Assembly: GCA_035690905.1 (NCBI GenBank)
Contig: DASSKA010000145.1
Coordinates: 1 to 6,174 of the forward strand
From: DASSKA01 sp035690905
GTDB lineage: Bacteria; Actinomycetota; Actinomycetes; Propionibacteriales; Nocardioidaceae
Direction: 5' to 3'
Length of the DNA: 6,174 nucleotides
Position 1 is the stretch's first letter. Every line of letters starts with the position of its first letter. Positions 5,953 through 6,174 of the stretch are shown in pieces. A program made the position numbers and the translations under genes. The notes beneath the pieces are model-generated. The model saw only the letters and a list, made by a program, of their open reading frames with translations. It ran no database searches and was not told the origin of the DNA.

Positions 5953-5983
5953 TTGGCCCCGGCAACCACTGATCGGATAGTCT
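5953..5983 (+). promoter_or_regulatory. Candidate sigma-A promoter of rpmB
   Basis: TTGGCC (5953-5958) is followed after 17 bases by GATAGT (5976-5981), or after 19 bases by TAGTCT (5978-5983); the two -10 readings overlap. A start near 5988-5990 gives a leader of about 57 bases. The -35 is embedded in ATTGGCC, as in the candidate promoter of yceD at the other end of the window. Strong expression is expected for a ribosomal protein gene, and this is the only AT-richer spot at a suitable distance. Confidence 0.42.
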
Positions 5984-5991
5984 TGTGCGGT

Positions 5992-6011
5992 TGCCCGACA
6001 CGGTTCGGGCA
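5992..6011 (+). other. Hairpin in the rpmB leader
   Basis: TGCCCGA (5992-5998) and TCGGGCA (6005-6011) form a perfect 7-bp stem with a 6-base loop. It would lie at the very 5' end of the rpmB mRNA if the predicted promoter is right, and it ends 24 bases before the Shine-Dalgarno AGGAG. It is not followed by a T-run, so it is not an obvious attenuator. A 5'-stabilising structure or a ribosomal-protein feedback site are possible roles; neither is shown. Confidence 0.4.
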
Positions 6012-6035
6012 CCGATCCAGAACCTAGCAATTACC

Positions 6036-6040
6036 AGGAG
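6036..6040 (+). promoter_or_regulatory. Ribosome binding site of rpmB
   Basis: AGGAG, six bases before the GTG at 6047, is an optimal spacing. It fixes the start of L28 at the GTG that gives the canonical N-terminus VAAVCDIC (initiator read as Met). Confidence 0.75.
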
Positions 6041-6046
6041 TTCACG

Positions 6047-6174
6047 GTGGCTGCCGTCTGTGACATCTGCGCCAAGGGGCCGGGCTTCGGTCACAACCGG
6101 CCGTGGTCGCGCAAGATCACCAACCGTCGGTTCAACCCGAACATCCAGCGTGTGCGCGCGGTCGTGAACGGCAC
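6047..6174 (+). CDS. rpmB: 50S ribosomal protein L28 (bL28), N-terminal part (partial)
   Basis: The first 42 codons of bL28, cut by the right edge; the full protein is usually 60-80 residues. bL28 is a small basic protein of the large ribosomal subunit. The N-terminus AAVCDICAKGPGFGHN and the basic segment RKITNRRFNPNIQRVRAV (22-39) are diagnostic. Cys5 and Cys8 form the first half of the zinc ribbon, so this is the cysteine-containing (C+) paralogue as far as can be seen; the second CxxC would lie beyond the window. Many actinobacteria also keep a Zur-repressed C- paralogue elsewhere. The GTG start has AGGAG at 6036-6040. The gene diverges from the kinase operon, a neighbourhood shared with Firmicutes (rpmB beside yloV and recG). 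Confidence 0.95.
   Translation, partial: MAAVCDICAKGPGFGHNRPWSRKITNRRFNPNIQRVRAVVNG

Larger units (their letters stand above)
5860..6046. other. 187-bp divergent promoter region between the DAK2 kinase gene and rpmB
   Basis: The gene pair diverges from this stretch. It holds the likely rpmB promoter and leader on the right and a weaker promoter candidate for the kinase operon on the left. The centre is extremely GC-rich and includes the 12-bp palindrome GCCGGGCCCGGC (5935-5946). I see no clear operator for a known regulator; in particular nothing resembles an AT-rich Zur box. No credible coding frame lies here. Confidence 0.6.

Noticed and set aside
5860..6030. N-terminal extension of the kinase gene to an ATG at 6030
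   Set aside because: The extra 57 residues show no family similarity and would run through the rpmB promoter and leader to 17 bases from the rpmB start. The GTG at 5859 has a good Shine-Dalgarno and gives the usual family N-terminus.
5860..6046. Zur operator controlling rpmB
   Set aside because: No AT-rich Zur-like inverted repeat is visible, and the L28 here is the cysteine-containing form, which is usually not the Zur-repressed paralogue.
1..6174. Mobile element, CRISPR array, tRNA, toxin-antitoxin or defence island
   Set aside because: I found no terminal or direct repeats, regularly spaced repeats, cloverleaf, integrase or transposase motifs. Gene content and codon usage look uniformly chromosomal and housekeeping.

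Overview
The window comes from a high-GC actinobacterium. The GC content is very high, GTG starts are frequent, and five of the six complete or partial protein families read as actinobacterial versions, including a SepIVA-like coiled-coil protein that I know only from this phylum. The rpmB, YloV/FakA-like and rsmD sequences suggest a relative of Geodermatophilaceae, Frankiales or similar soil actinomycetes, but genus-level placement cannot be supported from this sequence alone. I see no phage, transposon, CRISPR, tRNA, rRNA or toxin-antitoxin signal. The window is a conserved chromosomal housekeeping cluster.

Layout. Only the right edge reads on the plus strand: rpmB (ribosomal protein L28), cut by the window end. 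Everything else is on the minus strand. In transcription order it is a YloV/FakA-like DAK2 (DhaL-type) kinase, recG, rsmD, coaD, a short sepIVA homologue, and the start of a DUF177/YceD gene cut by the left edge. A 187-bp divergent region separates rpmB from the kinase. The kinase, recG, rsmD and coaD look like one transcription unit: 12 bp between the first two, a 4-base stop/start overlap between recG and rsmD, and 40 bp before coaD. Gaps of 136 bp before sepIVA and 140 bp before yceD hold plausible promoters and hairpins, so these two genes probably have additional or separate transcription starts. No gene-free stretch exceeds 300 bases.

How the genes relate. The functions fall into three themes. 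Ribosome building: L28, RsmD (16S rRNA guanine-N2 methylation) and YceD (linked to 23S rRNA maturation and rpmF). Lipid and cofactor supply: the FakA-like kinase and CoaD, the penultimate enzyme of coenzyme A synthesis. DNA and envelope maintenance: RecG fork-remodelling helicase and SepIVA (septum and polar envelope growth). The rpmB / yloV / recG neighbourhood is also known from Firmicutes, so this is old synteny rather than a recent island.

I looked for a novel system and did not find one. The items most worth a second look are a SepIVA with a much shortened coiled coil, a glutamate where Firmicutes FakA has a zinc-ligand cysteine, a shared ATTGGCC promoter element ahead of rpmB and yceD, and hairpins in the rpmB and sepIVA leaders.
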